Shown here piece by piece: positions 14,798 through 24,018 of a stretch of DNA of 64,000 nucleotides. A program made the position numbers and the translations under genes. Source of the DNA: an uncultured Clostridia bacterium. GTDB taxonomy: Bacteria > Bacillota > Clostridia > Oscillospirales > Ruminococcaceae. Each line of letters opens with the position of its first letter. The first letter of the stretch is position 1. The stretch is from NCBI GenBank assembly GCA_947627875.1, contig CANQXS010000001.1, forward strand, positions 208,684 through 272,683, written 5' to 3'. The notes under the pieces were generated by a model, which saw only the letters and a list, made by a program, of their open reading frames with translations, was not told where the DNA came from and made no database searches.

Positions 14798-17761
14798 TCA
14801 CTTTACAAGGTAACTTTCGGGCGCGCCGAAGTAGGTCTTAGCGGGCTCGTGCCCCTTGGGATAAGCAACGAGCTTTTCGAGGATTATATTCGGGTCGCCG
14901 CCGTAAATCCTGATCTTGTTTATCCCCTTCACGACCGCAATATCCGCCTTTTTAATGCGCACTCTTTCGAGAACTTCTTTGCCCCAGTATCTGCTGCCGT
15001 GCATACCGGGCTTATAGTCTGCGGGCGCGGTGTAGATAATCTCGCGCTCGCAGCCGTTCACCGAAAGCCCGACTCTGAGCTTTGATTTTGCCGAAACGGG
15101 ATTTCTCGTCGAGAAATACATCTCGAGCTCATAGTCGCCCTCGTTTTCGGTGGCGAAGCTGTATTCGAGGTAAGGGACGTCGTCGCAGAGATATCTGTCC
15201 TCGTCGTTGCTGAGATAAGCCTCGGTCGAGGGAAGTATCTTCATCGCGGGGGTGTCGAGCCTCGAAAGGTGGTCGATACCCACCCACTTTGCGCTTTCGG
15301 TGCCGTGGGAATCGCTGTATCTGCTCGCCTCCATAGAGACGAACCCCTCGGTGTCGACGTATGTCATCGGAGGATAGTTATATTCGCCGCCGGCGTAGAC
15401 CTTGAGCCTCGAATAAGTTCTTCCGATGGGCTTGTCATACATCTCCTCATCGTCGCGCTCGTTCATCTTGTCGGTCTTGAACACGCAGAGAACGTTGATG
15501 TCGGCGCTGTCGACGATGCCCTCAAGCTTCGAGCGGTCGATTTTAACGTCGACCTTTGCAATTCCGCTCTCGGGTGTGACGGTTCCCGAGGTGTTCTCGA
15601 ATATCAGCCAAGGCTTATTGCATTTTATTTCATAGTGCATCTCGGCGGAGCTGCCCGTCTCGATGTTAATAGTTATCTTTTCGGTGTCGGGGCGCATAAA
15701 TTCGCGGTTTACAAGCGAATTTCCCGTCCAGTAGGTGCCTATTGTGTATCTCTCGCTGCCGGCGAAGGAAACGTAGGATTTCACCGACGGGACCGGTACG
15801 ACCTCGCTTACCGTCGGATATCTCCAGTCCTCGTTATTCCAGCTTCTGAAGCCATGGTGCGCGGAATCAGCCATATGTACCCACTTGCCGTCAAGTAGAG
15901 TATCAAATTCGCGCTGGAGCGCCTCATCGCGGGCTACGCGCTCTTTGACGCAGTTAAGATATTTGTTCGCGGCGAGGCTGCCGTGTGAGGCATAGAAGCC
16001 GTTGAGCCCGGCTTCGAGCGACATTAAAACAAAGTTGAGCGAAGCGACCGCGGGATAGTATACCTCATAGAAAATCGAGGGCTTTATCGGCTCGGGAGCG
16101 TTTTTATAAAGCTTCTCCGCGAGGTCGATAAGGTGTTGGCACTCGGCGTAAACCTTTTCGCCCTCCCTGAAGTTTATCGGAGCGTAGATATTCTGGTTCA
16201 TAGTTTCGGGAGTGCGGGCGTTGTTGTATTTGGTATAGCCGTTGAGAACGGTGTAAACGTCTTCAAGCTGACTTTCGGTGAGCCAGTCGCCGTACTGCTG
16301 CTTTATCCAGTTCTTTACAAAAGACTCGACGGTATTGACCGAGCTCGAGCCGTATCTCTCGAAGTCGTAAGCCAGCGCCATAAAGTAGCAGAGAGGATAT
16401 TCGAGCCCCTTGATGTCGCCGAGGTTCACTATCCAGAGCTCCCTGATATTGTAGTCGTAAGCCATCGTCATCTGCTCCCAGGTCTTTGAGAGGCGGTTGA
16501 CGTTCATCCACTCATAAGACACCGGCGCGCCGTGGTAGTCGTAATGATAATACATTCCGAAGCCGCCCTTATGGTCGCGGTCGGTCTCGTCGGGCAGGAA
16601 CCGAAGGTTTGCGAAGGTATCGTCGCAAAGCATAAGGATAACGTCGTCGAGAGCCTCCCAGTTTTTGAGACCTTTTGCGGTCTTATCGCCCTGATAGTAG
16701 TCCTCGACCTCGTAATAGAGCGCGAGCATGCGCGGTATCTTTTTCAGGTCGGGGTTGATTACCTCCTGCAAAAGCCCGTTCTGAGTGGTGATAACGTTTC
16801 TGAGGACGTTTATATTGTCGTCGAGGGTGGCGTTTTTCCCGAGGAGGAGCGAGTCGTTTTCACCGCGCATTCCGACTGTAATGACGTTCTCAAAGTCCTT
16901 GTTGCGCTTTAAGCCGTCGCGCCAGAACTCGGTTATCGCGTCTTTATTCGATATAAAGCTCCAGGTGTTGTCGTCGCCGTAATTCTTGTATATTTTCTGC
17001 CACTCTGCGCCCGCCCTGCACATAGGCTCGTGGTGGGAAGCGCCCATAACTATTCCGTATTTGTCGGCGAGCTCGGCGTTGGCAAGTCCGGGACCTTCCT
17101 CGGAGAATATGCCGGTCCACATAGCGGGCCACATATAGTTGCCCTTGAGCCTGAGAATAAGCTGGAACACGGGGTCATACGCCTTTGCATTGTAGCCGCC
17201 GAAGCGCTTATGGCACCAGCCGCCGAACGCGGGCCAGTCGTCATTTATGAACAGTCCGCGGTAGCGTACCGAGGGCTCCTTCGAGGTGAATCCTTCGCCG
17301 AGGTCTAATTCAACGCAGTCCTTTCTGCGCGGGACTACGTCGCCCCAGTATACGAGCGGCGAAATGCCTATTCTTTCCGAAATGTCGAAAATCCCGTAGA
17401 TGGTTCCGCGCTTGTCGCTTCCTATTATAACAAGAGCCTCTTTTATTTCGGGATATTCGGCAAAAGGCGTTTCAACCCGCGCGAGGGTATAAACCTCTCT
17501 CTTGCCGGTTACGTTTTCAAGGCTTATTTTGCCCTCCGCGGCAAGGCGGTCGGCGATTTCGCTCTTTCCGACTGTTCCGGCAAAGATAACGCTTTCGGTT
17601 TTAACCTCAGAGAGCGACTTTCTTATCTCCGGCTTTTTTCCGCAGACGAGCTCGATATCCTCCGCATGGGCGTTCGCGACGAGCTTAACGCCGTCAAATG
17701 CCGAATCCTCCACAAGAATATCGCAGAGACTGCCGTTTTTATAAAGCTTAAAGCTGCTCAT
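14798..17761 (-). CDS. Glycoside hydrolase family 115 (xylan alpha-1,2-glucuronidase type)
   Basis: 987-aa enzyme, typical GH115 length. An N-terminal alpha/beta domain is followed by the (beta/alpha)8 barrel with hallmark stretches VRYRGLFINDDWPAFGGWC, GNYMWPAMW and MGASHHEPMCRA, a helical region, and C-terminal beta domains (from about 690). GH115 enzymes remove (4-O-methyl)glucuronic acid from xylan. No signal peptide is visible, so it would act inside the cell on imported aldouronic oligosaccharides. The second ATG (17761) is preferred, seven bases after AGGAG; the first lies one base after it. Confidence 0.93.
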   Translation of the reverse strand: MSSFKLYKNGSLCDILVEDSAFDGVKLVANAHAEDIELVCGKKPEIRKSLSEVKTESVIFAGTVGKSEIADRLAAEGKISLENVTGKREVYTLARVETPFAEYPEIKEALVIIGSDKRGTIYGIFDISERIGISPLVYWGDVVPRRKDCVELDLGEGFTSKEPSVRYRGLFINDDWPAFGGWCHKRFGGYNAKAYDPVFQLILRLKGNYMWPAMWTGIFSEEGPGLANAELADKYGIVMGASHHEPMCRAGAEWQKIYKNYGDDNTWSFISNKDAITEFWRDGLKRNKDFENVITVGMRGENDSLLLGKNATLDDNINVLRNVITTQNGLLQEVINPDLKKIPRMLALYYEVEDYYQGDKTAKGLKNWEALDDVILMLCDDTFANLRFLPDETDRDHKGGFGMYYHYDYHGAPVSYEWMNVNRLSKTWEQMTMAYDYNIRELWIVNLGDIKGLEYPLCYFMALAYDFERYGSSSVNTVESFVKNWIKQQYGDWLTESQLEDVYTVLNGYTKYNNARTPETMNQNIYAPINFREGEKVYAECQHLIDLAEKLYKNAPEPIKPSIFYEVYYPAVASLNFVLMSLEAGLNGFYASHGSLAANKYLNCVKERVARDEALQREFDTLLDGKWVHMADSAHHGFRSWNNEDWRYPTVSEVVPVPSVKSYVSFAGSERYTIGTYWTGNSLVNREFMRPDTEKITINIETGSSAEMHYEIKCNKPWLIFENTSGTVTPESGIAKVDVKIDRSKLEGIVDSADINVLCVFKTDKMNERDDEEMYDKPIGRTYSRLKVYAGGEYNYPPMTYVDTEGFVSMEASRYSDSHGTESAKWVGIDHLSRLDTPAMKILPSTEAYLSNDEDRYLCDDVPYLEYSFATENEGDYELEMYFSTRNPVSAKSKLRVGLSVNGCEREIIYTAPADYKPGMHGSRYWGKEVLERVRIKKADIAVVKGINKIRIYGGDPNIILEKLVAYPKGHEPAKTYFGAPESYLVK

Positions 17762-17884
17762 AATCATACTCCTGTCCGTAATGTTTTTTCGCTGACAATT
17801 ATATCATCAGAGCCCGCGTTTTTCCACAATTTTTTAAAAAAGCGGGATTTATGCAAGCAAAAATCCGATAATGCAAGAAAAGGC

Positions 17885-17912
17885 ATAAATAAAGGCAGAC
17901 CGATGGGTCTGC
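17885..17912 (-). terminator. Terminator of the TVP38-like gene
   Basis: Minus-strand stem GGCAGACC/GGTCTGCC with a CATC-type loop, followed by TTTATTTAT. Confidence 0.75.
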
Positions 17913-17921
17913 CCGAAATGT

Positions 17922-18626
17922 TCAGCCGTTTCTTGTTTTTCTTGCGTTGCGAAAAGCGTTGATTATCCTGTCTTTATAGAGGATCCCTACGACGCCCCCG
18001 ACGGCGACTATCGCTACCATAATAACCATAATCAGTAGATTTCCGCTTTCGAGGCTCGAGCCGAAAACGTTTGAAACAACGAGCCAAGGCGAGCGCGCAA
18101 GCATCGAAAGCAGGAAAAACGCCGACGGCTTTATCCTCGTAAGCGGAGCGATGTAAGTGAGCGCGTCCTTCGGCATAACGGGTATGAGAAAGAGTATAAA
18201 CACAGCGAGCTCACACTTTTTTGTGTCCTGCAAAAAGCTCAGGCGCTTTATGTTCTTTGAATCTATTACCGCCTCAACGAAGGGCTTTCCGAAGCGCCTC
18301 ACGACGTAAAATACGATAGCTTCACCTAAAAAAGTCCCCAAAACGCAGAGCAGAGTCCCCCAAAAGCCTCCGAAGAGAACTCCCCCGAGGACCTGAACGA
18401 CCGCTCCGGGTATCAGCGCGACGACGATCTGAAGTATCTGAAGAGCCAAAAACATCAGCACGCCGAGAAAGATATTATCCGAGACGAAATCCTTGAGGAC
18501 CATTCTCCCATCGTCGCTCTGTATCAGCTTGACCACAGGCCAGCATACGGCAGTCAAAATTATCATAACCGCGAAGAAAATCACGACCGAGGCGATCCTG
18601 ACGGCTTTTTTGTGCTTTTGATTCAT
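17922..18626 (-). CDS. TVP38/TMEM64 family (DedA-like) membrane protein
   Basis: 234-aa integral membrane protein with an N-terminal helix, the VTT-domain core (GAVVQVLGGVLFGGFWGTLL and FYVVRRFGKPF) and terminal helices. Members are thought to act as lipid scramblases or in membrane homeostasis; the substrate here is unknown. The ATG at 18626 follows AAGGGTGAT; a GTG at 18629 is possible. The upstream membrane-protein gene ends 15 bp away, so they form one unit. Confidence 0.88.
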   Translation of the reverse strand: MNQKHKKAVRIASVVIFFAVMIILTAVCWPVVKLIQSDDGRMVLKDFVSDNIFLGVLMFLALQILQIVVALIPGAVVQVLGGVLFGGFWGTLLCVLGTFLGEAIVFYVVRRFGKPFVEAVIDSKNIKRLSFLQDTKKCELAVFILFLIPVMPKDALTYIAPLTRIKPSAFFLLSMLARSPWLVVSNVFGSSLESGNLLIMVIMVAIVAVGGVVGILYKDRIINAFRNARKTRNG

Positions 18627-18641
18627 CACATCACCCTTTTG

Positions 18642-19169
18642 TTACTTTCTTTTAAAGAGCTTTTTCCTTATTTTGCGGACGTAAACTACCTCAATAGCCC
18701 GCAGCATTCTATCGTAAAGTACGAGCAAAAGATTTGCTGAAGCGAGCAGCACAGGAACGGTGTATTTTCCGAATTCGTTCATTTCGACGGCTACAAACAC
18801 TTTGATCAGAAGAAAATAGCTCGCGACCATAGCGGCATTGAAAAACGCAAATCTCACGACCCACCTGAACAGCGCGCTCTTCAAGCGGTCGATGTATCCG
18901 CTCAAAAGAGGATAGCAGCCGAAGAAGAACAGAAACAGCAGCGCCGACTCTTTATCGGGCGAGAGGATAAGGGAAAGCAGCGACACGCTTATATAAGATG
19001 TCGCGGCGGTTTTTATTCCGCACTCGTAGTTTACGGCAAATATCACGAGGCTCGAAAGCATCGGGAAGACATATACGAGTATAGGAAACAGCCCTACGGA
19101 GAGCATCATTATTATGCATAGCGCGGAGGATATCCCCCCGAATGCTATCTGAAAGCTTAGTTTTTTCAT
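18642..19169 (-). CDS. Hypothetical membrane protein (ECF-transporter S-component-like)
   Basis: 175 aa with about five or six hydrophobic helices and a basic C-terminal tail (VRKIRKKLFKRK). The arrangement AFGGISSALCIIMM near the N-terminus is typical of small S-component-like membrane proteins (YybS/DUF2232 kind), but no substrate motif is visible. First gene of a two-gene unit with the TVP38-like gene; a good promoter lies 22 bp upstream. Confidence 0.7.
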   Translation of the reverse strand: MKKLSFQIAFGGISSALCIIMMLSVGLFPILVYVFPMLSSLVIFAVNYECGIKTAATSYISVSLLSLILSPDKESALLFLFFFGCYPLLSGYIDRLKSALFRWVVRFAFFNAAMVASYFLLIKVFVAVEMNEFGKYTVPVLLASANLLLVLYDRMLRAIEVVYVRKIRKKLFKRK

Positions 19170-19190
19170 TTTCCGTACCTGTCAGATGTT

Positions 19191-19219
19191 ATTATAACGT
19201 CGAAATTCTTAAGTTTCAA
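19191..19219 (-). promoter_or_regulatory. Promoter of the 19169 membrane-protein operon
   Basis: Minus-strand TTGAAA, 17 bp, TATAAT, ending 22 bp before the ATG at 19169. Confidence 0.85.
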
Positions 19220-19256
19220 TATCGAAATAATTAAGATTTTATTAAAATATGTAGCC

Positions 19257-19631
19257 TCAGGACCTGTCCTTGCAGCTTTCGCAGCCGCCGAAGATTTCGG
19301 AAACAGGTTCGAGGACGTTTCCTTCCTTTATCATGCACAGCCTTTGGGGAAGCTCGTCGCTGCCGTTTTCAAAAACAGCCTTTTCGATTCCCTTGAGCGC
19401 AGCCAGAAAAAGTATGCTCCTTATGAGCCCGTCGCCGAGCATAAGGTCGCCGCCGTAGGATATCTTATATACTGTGATCTGCTCCGAAGAAAGGGAATAA
19501 ATTCCGAAGCCGCCGACTTTTTCGCCGTCAACAGCCTCGGAGATTTTTATGTTTTGCGCGTCTGAAAGCCCGAGTTCGCCCAAAAGCTCCTCGTAGCCCT
19601 CATTTCCTTCTTTTTTCAGGATCTGAAGCAT
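19257..19631 (-). CDS. Hypothetical protein (GNAT-like fold possible)
   Basis: 124-aa soluble protein. The pattern VGGFGIYSLSSEQITVYKIS, a glycine-rich turn (GGDLMLGDGLIRSILFLAA) and a following strand recalls half of a GNAT acyltransferase, but the family is not recognised. It ends in GCESCK, a possible metal or disulfide Cys pair. It overlaps the 3' end of the pseudouridine synthase gene by 32 bases, so translation is coupled. Confidence 0.6.
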   Translation of the reverse strand: MLQILKKEGNEGYEELLGELGLSDAQNIKISEAVDGEKVGGFGIYSLSSEQITVYKISYGGDLMLGDGLIRSILFLAALKGIEKAVFENGSDELPQRLCMIKEGNVLEPVSEIFGGCESCKDRS

Positions 19632-20367
19632 TCCTGCTTTCCTCTTTTCTTATGCAGTTTCTTATTGCAGTGAGTTCAGCCGAGGTGAGCTCGCGGTATT
19701 CGCCGGGCTTGAGCATTCCGAGCTTCAAAGGACCTATCGAGATCCTTTTCAGCCTTGCGACTTCGAGCCCCACCGCCTCGCACATCTTTCTTATCTGGCG
19801 GTTTCTGCCCTCTCTTATAGTCAGAAGCAGCACCGCCCTGCCCTCCTCTTTGGTGATGACCGTAACCGAGGCGGGAAGGGTTTTGGAGCCGTCGATGACA
19901 ACGCCGCCGGCAAGCGAATTGAGCTGCTCCTCGGTTATATCGGGTCTTACGGTAACGCGGTAGGATTTCGCAACGTGCCCGCTCGGGTGCATTATCCTGT
20001 TGGCAAAATCGCCGTCGTTCGTTAAGAGCAAAAGCCCCTCGGAATTGCGGTCGAGCCTGCCGACGGGGAACACTCTTTCGGGAATATCCTTGACGAGGTC
20101 CATAACGCAGCGGCGGTCGAGCTCGTCAGAGGCGGTCGTGACGTATCCGCGCGGCTTGTTGAGCATATAATAGACGAGCTCCCTTTTAACGGGAGTATAT
20201 ATATTCTCGCCGTCGATGCTTATTATGTCGCGCGAGATATCGGCTCTGTCTCCGAGCTTGCAGGGGCGACCGTTTACCTTAACTCTGCCCGCGGCAATAA
20301 GCTCCTCGGCTTTTCTTCGCGAGCAATACCCGCTCTCGCTTATGATTTTCTGTATTCTTGAGTCCAT
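19600..20367 (-). CDS. rluB: Pseudouridine synthase, RluB/RsuA family
   Basis: 255 aa. An N-terminal S4 RNA-binding domain (MDSRIQKIISESGYCSRRKA, then GRVKVNG) is followed by the catalytic domain with GRLDRNSEGLLLLTNDG, whose Asp (about 105) is the nucleophile, and the REGRNRQIRKM loop. It would convert uridine to pseudouridine in 23S rRNA (RluB type) or 16S rRNA (RsuA type). It lies downstream of the sporulation/scp run, an arrangement common in Firmicutes. Confidence 0.93.
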   Translation of the reverse strand: MDSRIQKIISESGYCSRRKAEELIAAGRVKVNGRPCKLGDRADISRDIISIDGENIYTPVKRELVYYMLNKPRGYVTTASDELDRRCVMDLVKDIPERVFPVGRLDRNSEGLLLLTNDGDFANRIMHPSGHVAKSYRVTVRPDITEEQLNSLAGGVVIDGSKTLPASVTVITKEEGRAVLLLTIREGRNRQIRKMCEAVGLEVARLKRISIGPLKLGMLKPGEYRELTSAELTAIRNCIRKEESRNASDPEKRRK

Positions 20368-20385
20368 TTCTGTCCTTTCGCTATG

Positions 20386-21465
20386 TCATTTGTTATTTAA
20401 TGTCAGATTCTCAGAAAGCTTAAGCTCCAAAACGGCTATAACTCCGCCGTCGACGCTGTAAACAACCTGCCCGCAGACGCTGTCCTTCTCGGTCGGGGCA
20501 TATATGAACTGCGGCAGCATAACTGTCTTTTCGATTCTTTCGGTGCTGCCCTTATCTACGGTCAATAAGACCTTTTCGCTTCTAAGCTCGACTACGTTTT
20601 TGTTTCCGCCGACTGCCGCGACCTTATAGCTGTCCCCTCCCAGCTCTATTCGCTCAAGAACGGAATAGCCGTAGTCGTAGAGATTGGTGTGGTCTATCCA
20701 GTCGGTCGAGTCGCCGAGCGTCACACATATAAGGCTGATGCCTTCGCGCTCGCAGGCGGTTATAAGGCATCTTCCCGCCTTATCGGTAAAGCCTGTTTTA
20801 ACGCCGAAAACGCCCTCACAGGTCCCGAGGAGCTTATTTGTGTTTCCGAGCCAAAGGCTTCTGCCGCCGAGGTCCAAGCTGATGCTCTTTGTAGAGCATA
20901 TCTCGCGGAAAACGTCGTTTTTAAGGGCATAAGCCGCGAGCTTAGCCATATCGTAAGCCGTCGAGTAGTGGCTGTCGGTGAAGTCGTCGAGCCCCGAGGG
21001 CGTGACGAAATGCGTGGAATTAAGCCCGAGCTCCTCCGCCTTTTTGTTCATCAGCGCGACGAAATCCTCAACGCTTCCCGCAACGGCAACTGCCGCAGCA
21101 TTGGCGGCGTCGTTTCCGCTCGGCAGGAGCATTCCGTAGCAGAGAGCCCGCTTGGTAACCGTGTCGCCCTCCATAAGCCCCATAGACGAGCCTTCGACCC
21201 TTATCGCCTCTCTGTCGACGGTAAAGGGTTCGTCGATGTTCCCCGACTCTATCGTCAGGATCGCGGACATTATTTTAGTTGTGCTCGCCATCTGAAGCTT
21301 GGCGTCCATATTCTTCGAGTGGAGAATCTTTCCGCTCTCCGGCTCAATTAAAACGGCGGCTTTTGCATTGGTAACAACGTCGTCGGCTCTTATATTTATA
21401 CAGATTGCGGTTGCTATTGCCGCAAGACAAATCAGGCATACAACCATTCTTTTGATATATTCCAT
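20386..21465 (-). CDS. dacF: D-alanyl-D-alanine carboxypeptidase (DacF/PBP5 type)
   Basis: 359 aa, signal peptide in residues 1-27. Serine peptidase S11 motifs: STTK (Ser61-Lys64), SGN (116-118) and KTG (223-225), followed by a C-terminal beta domain from about 270. It trims D-Ala from peptidoglycan stem peptides. The absence of an obvious long C-terminal amphipathic helix suggests loose membrane association. Placement beside gerW, ytfI and scpAB fits the sporulation-linked DacF group. Confidence 0.92.
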   Translation of the reverse strand: MEYIKRMVVCLICLAAIATAICINIRADDVVTNAKAAVLIEPESGKILHSKNMDAKLQMASTTKIMSAILTIESGNIDEPFTVDREAIRVEGSSMGLMEGDTVTKRALCYGMLLPSGNDAANAAAVAVAGSVEDFVALMNKKAEELGLNSTHFVTPSGLDDFTDSHYSTAYDMAKLAAYALKNDVFREICSTKSISLDLGGRSLWLGNTNKLLGTCEGVFGVKTGFTDKAGRCLITACEREGISLICVTLGDSTDWIDHTNLYDYGYSVLERIELGGDSYKVAAVGGNKNVVELRSEKVLLTVDKGSTERIEKTVMLPQFIYAPTEKDSVCGQVVYSVDGGVIAVLELKLSENLTLNNK

Positions 21466-21528
21466 AAACTATCCTCCGAAAAAGATTTTCGGAAGATAGT
21501 CTGTGCCGCGCCGTTCAAAAAATACGCT

Positions 21529-21939
21529 TTATTCCGCGTCAGTCTCTTCGGGAGCGCTGTCAGTCTTTCCCTTGGAGATTATTCCCGAAATTTTATCTAC
21601 GATATCGGGTATCAGCGCAAGAGCAGCGTTTTCCTTCGAGGCGTTTATCGTCATCTGCAAAAGCTTTACGTTCCCGTCGGGCATAATGGTTATAAACGCG
21701 ATGGGCTGAATCGATACTCCGCCGCCCGCGCCGCCTCCGAAGAGGTCCTTAGCCTGCTTGGTCGGAATGTCGGAGCCGCCCGAGCCGAAGCCTACTGAAA
21801 CTTTTGATACCGGGATTATAGTCGTTCCGTTAGGGGTCGTTATCGGCTTGCCGATTATGGTTTCGGTGTCGACCATATCCCTTATCTTTTCGATGGCTGT
21901 CTTGACTAAAATTTCGAGATTGGTGCTTTTCTCACTCAT
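21529..21939 (-). CDS. ytfJ: GerW family sporulation protein (YtfJ)
   Basis: 136 aa. It matches the GerW/YtfJ family: an N-terminal helix with KTAIEKIRDMVDTETIIGKP, a beta core with TIIPVSKVSVGFGSGG, a glycine-rich loop FGGGAGGGVSIQPIAFI, and a short acidic tail. Family members are spore proteins needed for efficient L-alanine germination. The start at 21939 follows AGGAG by about ten bases. It overlaps the 3' end of ytfI by 8 bp, the same pairing as in Bacillus. Confidence 0.92.
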   Translation of the reverse strand: MSEKSTNLEILVKTAIEKIRDMVDTETIIGKPITTPNGTTIIPVSKVSVGFGSGGSDIPTKQAKDLFGGGAGGGVSIQPIAFITIMPDGNVKLLQMTINASKENAALALIPDIVDKISGIISKGKTDSAPEETDAE

Positions 21940-22702
21940 TTTTTGCAGTCTCCTTTTTGCTGTTATCAAGTTTTTTTAAGCTTTTTCTGATTTTAAGATA
22001 GTATATCCCGACGTAAGCCGCCAGCGCCAGAACCGCGCTCAGTCTTACGTATATTGCAGTTTTTGCGTAAAATTCAGTGACCTTTTTCTCAAAGTCGCAT
22101 TTTATTTCGGTATGCTCTATCTTCACGCTAAACAGACAGCAGAGCAGCCCTAAAACCGAATACGCGACCGCGTTTATCCTGCCGAAATTCAGACCGGCTT
22201 TGTAGGGGTCGTCGTTCCCGACGGTGAGCTCTAATCTTAAGTCGTAGAACCTTATCAGCTTCAGAAGCTTTCGGAACGCCTTTTTTCCTGCGGGAATATA
22301 CTTTTTTACGGCGTTGAATTTATCGAGAAGCGAGGGACCGCCGTCGGTTTTTTCTTCGGCTTTTTCCTCAGTTTTTTCCGGCTCGTCCGGCTCTTTTTCG
22401 GGCTGAGGCTCAGGCTCGGAACCAGGCTTTTCGCCGCCCGTTGAATCGACCTCGGGTATCTCGCTGAGTTCGATTTCGGGGCTTTCGAGCTCGGGAGCGA
22501 TACCTTCGTGGGGTTTATCGCTTTCTGTCTCGCTTTTATCGGGGAGCGAGAGCTTATAAAGCTCGAATCCGAGGTATTTCACCTTTACGTCGAGGTGTTT
22601 ATTGTCCGCCTCGATATAAGCCCTGACCGAGATATGGAGCAGAATGACGATAATTGCAATCAGCGCCGCAAGAACGCCCAGAATTATCCAGAGTACAATC
22701 AT
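21932..22702 (-). CDS. DUF2953 membrane protein (YtfI-like)
   Basis: 256 aa. One N-terminal transmembrane helix, a Pro/Glu-rich low-complexity linker (about 60-125), a conserved DUF2953 part (about 140-215) with KFNAVKKYIPAGKKAFRK and the Leu-rich region, and a second helix near the C-terminus. Function unknown; the gene is the usual partner of ytfJ in spore formers. Confidence 0.85.
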   Translation of the reverse strand: MIVLWIILGVLAALIAIIVILLHISVRAYIEADNKHLDVKVKYLGFELYKLSLPDKSETESDKPHEGIAPELESPEIELSEIPEVDSTGGEKPGSEPEPQPEKEPDEPEKTEEKAEEKTDGGPSLLDKFNAVKKYIPAGKKAFRKLLKLIRFYDLRLELTVGNDDPYKAGLNFGRINAVAYSVLGLLCCLFSVKIEHTEIKCDFEKKVTEFYAKTAIYVRLSAVLALAAYVGIYYLKIRKSLKKLDNSKKETAKNE

Positions 22703-22732
22703 ATCATTCCCCCATTTGCGGATTTTTAACGC

Positions 22733-23284
22733 TCAGTTTTCGGAATTTACGTCGTCAAAGGTCATCTGCGAGTTGTCGCTCGGAAGCGGCGGCAGGTCCT
22801 TTATCGAGGACAGCCCGAAGCACCTGAGAAAATTGGCTGTGGTTTTAAAGGTAAGCGGCTTTCCGGGGACGTCGAGCCTTCCGGCTTCCTCAATAAGCTC
22901 CTTTTCGAGGAGGTTGGTTATAACTCCGCTTGAATCGACTCCCCTTACGTCTTCAACAAAGCTCCTTGTAACGGGCTGGTTATAGGCGATTATCGTAAGC
23001 GTTTCCATAGCCGCGGGAGAAAGTGTCGCGGCTCTTTTGGATTCGAGCGCCGCTTTTATGTAAGGGGCGTATTCCTCGAGAGTAGCAAGCTGATAGGAAT
23101 TCTCGAGTTTTAAAACTTCGAGAGCCGAGCCGCGGTCGCGGTAGTTTGAATTGAGCATCGGTATAAGCTTATGAAGGTCGGAAACGTCGATTCCCGCGCC
23201 GAGTGCGAGCTTATCGAATTCTATCGGCTCCCCGCTCGCAAAGAGTATCGCTTCTATAACCGAGATTTTTTCGTCAAGCTGCAT
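22733..23284 (-). CDS. scpB: Segregation and condensation protein B
   Basis: 183 aa with two winged-helix domains, ending in an acidic tail. Signature stretches are EAILFASGEPI, LSPAAMETLTIIAYNQPVTR and GKPLTFKTT. ScpB joins ScpA to regulate the SMC ATPase in chromosome organisation. It starts 2 bp after the scpA stop. Confidence 0.95.
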   Translation of the reverse strand: MQLDEKISVIEAILFASGEPIEFDKLALGAGIDVSDLHKLIPMLNSNYRDRGSALEVLKLENSYQLATLEEYAPYIKAALESKRAATLSPAAMETLTIIAYNQPVTRSFVEDVRGVDSSGVITNLLEKELIEEAGRLDVPGKPLTFKTTANFLRCFGLSSIKDLPPLPSDNSQMTFDDVNSEN

Positions 23285-23286
23285 CT

Positions 23287-24018
23287 TTATTCCTCGCTTT
23301 TCCTGCGGCGCCGCTTTTGCGGGTCAAAGGTTATTTCGGTGTTGTCGTCGTTTAAAAGTATCCGCCCCGATTTGGTGAGCTCAAGTATCGCCAAAAATGT
23401 CGCAATTTTCTCGGAGCGGTCGGTCATTCCGTCGTAAAGGTCGGTAAGCTCGCATTTTCCGGTGCGGTAAAGCCTTCTGAGCACATAGAAGATTTTCGAC
23501 GACACCGAGACTATCCGCCTCGAAACGATAGGCCTGAACGCAGATATCTGGACGGGGCTTTTCTTGAGCTTCTGGCTCGATATTCCGAAGAACGCCGCAA
23601 TTAGGTCGTCGGGGCTGTGGGTGTTGGTATAAGTTTTTGAGATTTTCAGCTCCGAGGGCTTTTTGACGTATATTACGTCGCCCTTATAGCCTTCTCGGAG
23701 CCTTGCGGCAGCCTGCTTGCAGAGCGAATATTCAATGAGCCTGCCCTGAAGCTCGCGCTTCATCTCGCTGGCTTCCTCGTGCTTCGGAAGCAGCGAAAGG
23801 GTCTTTATAAGTATCAGCCGCGCTGCCATCTCAAGGAATTCTCCGGCATATTCAAAGTCCTGCTCTTCAATGCCGTCGATGTATTCGAGATACTGCTCCA
23901 AAAGCAGCGATATCTTTATGTCGTTGATATTGAGCTTGTGCTTTGAAATCAGAAACAGCAAAAGGTCGAGCGGTCCTTCAAAGCTGTCGAGCCTGTAGGA
24001 TACGGTAGTGTAGCTCAT
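23287..24018 (-). CDS. scpA: Segregation and condensation protein A
   Basis: 243 aa kleisin. The N-terminus (YRLDSFEGPLDLLLFLISKH) contacts the SMC neck and the C-terminal winged helix (SRRIVSVSSKIFYVLRRL and FLAILELTKSGRI) the SMC head. The ATG at 24018 overlaps the stop of the upstream M50 gene (ATGA). The longer in-frame extension into that gene is rejected. Confidence 0.95.
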   Translation of the reverse strand: MSYTTVSYRLDSFEGPLDLLLFLISKHKLNINDIKISLLLEQYLEYIDGIEEQDFEYAGEFLEMAARLILIKTLSLLPKHEEASEMKRELQGRLIEYSLCKQAAARLREGYKGDVIYVKKPSELKISKTYTNTHSPDDLIAAFFGISSQKLKKSPVQISAFRPIVSRRIVSVSSKIFYVLRRLYRTGKCELTDLYDGMTDRSEKIATFLAILELTKSGRILLNDDNTEITFDPQKRRRRKSEE

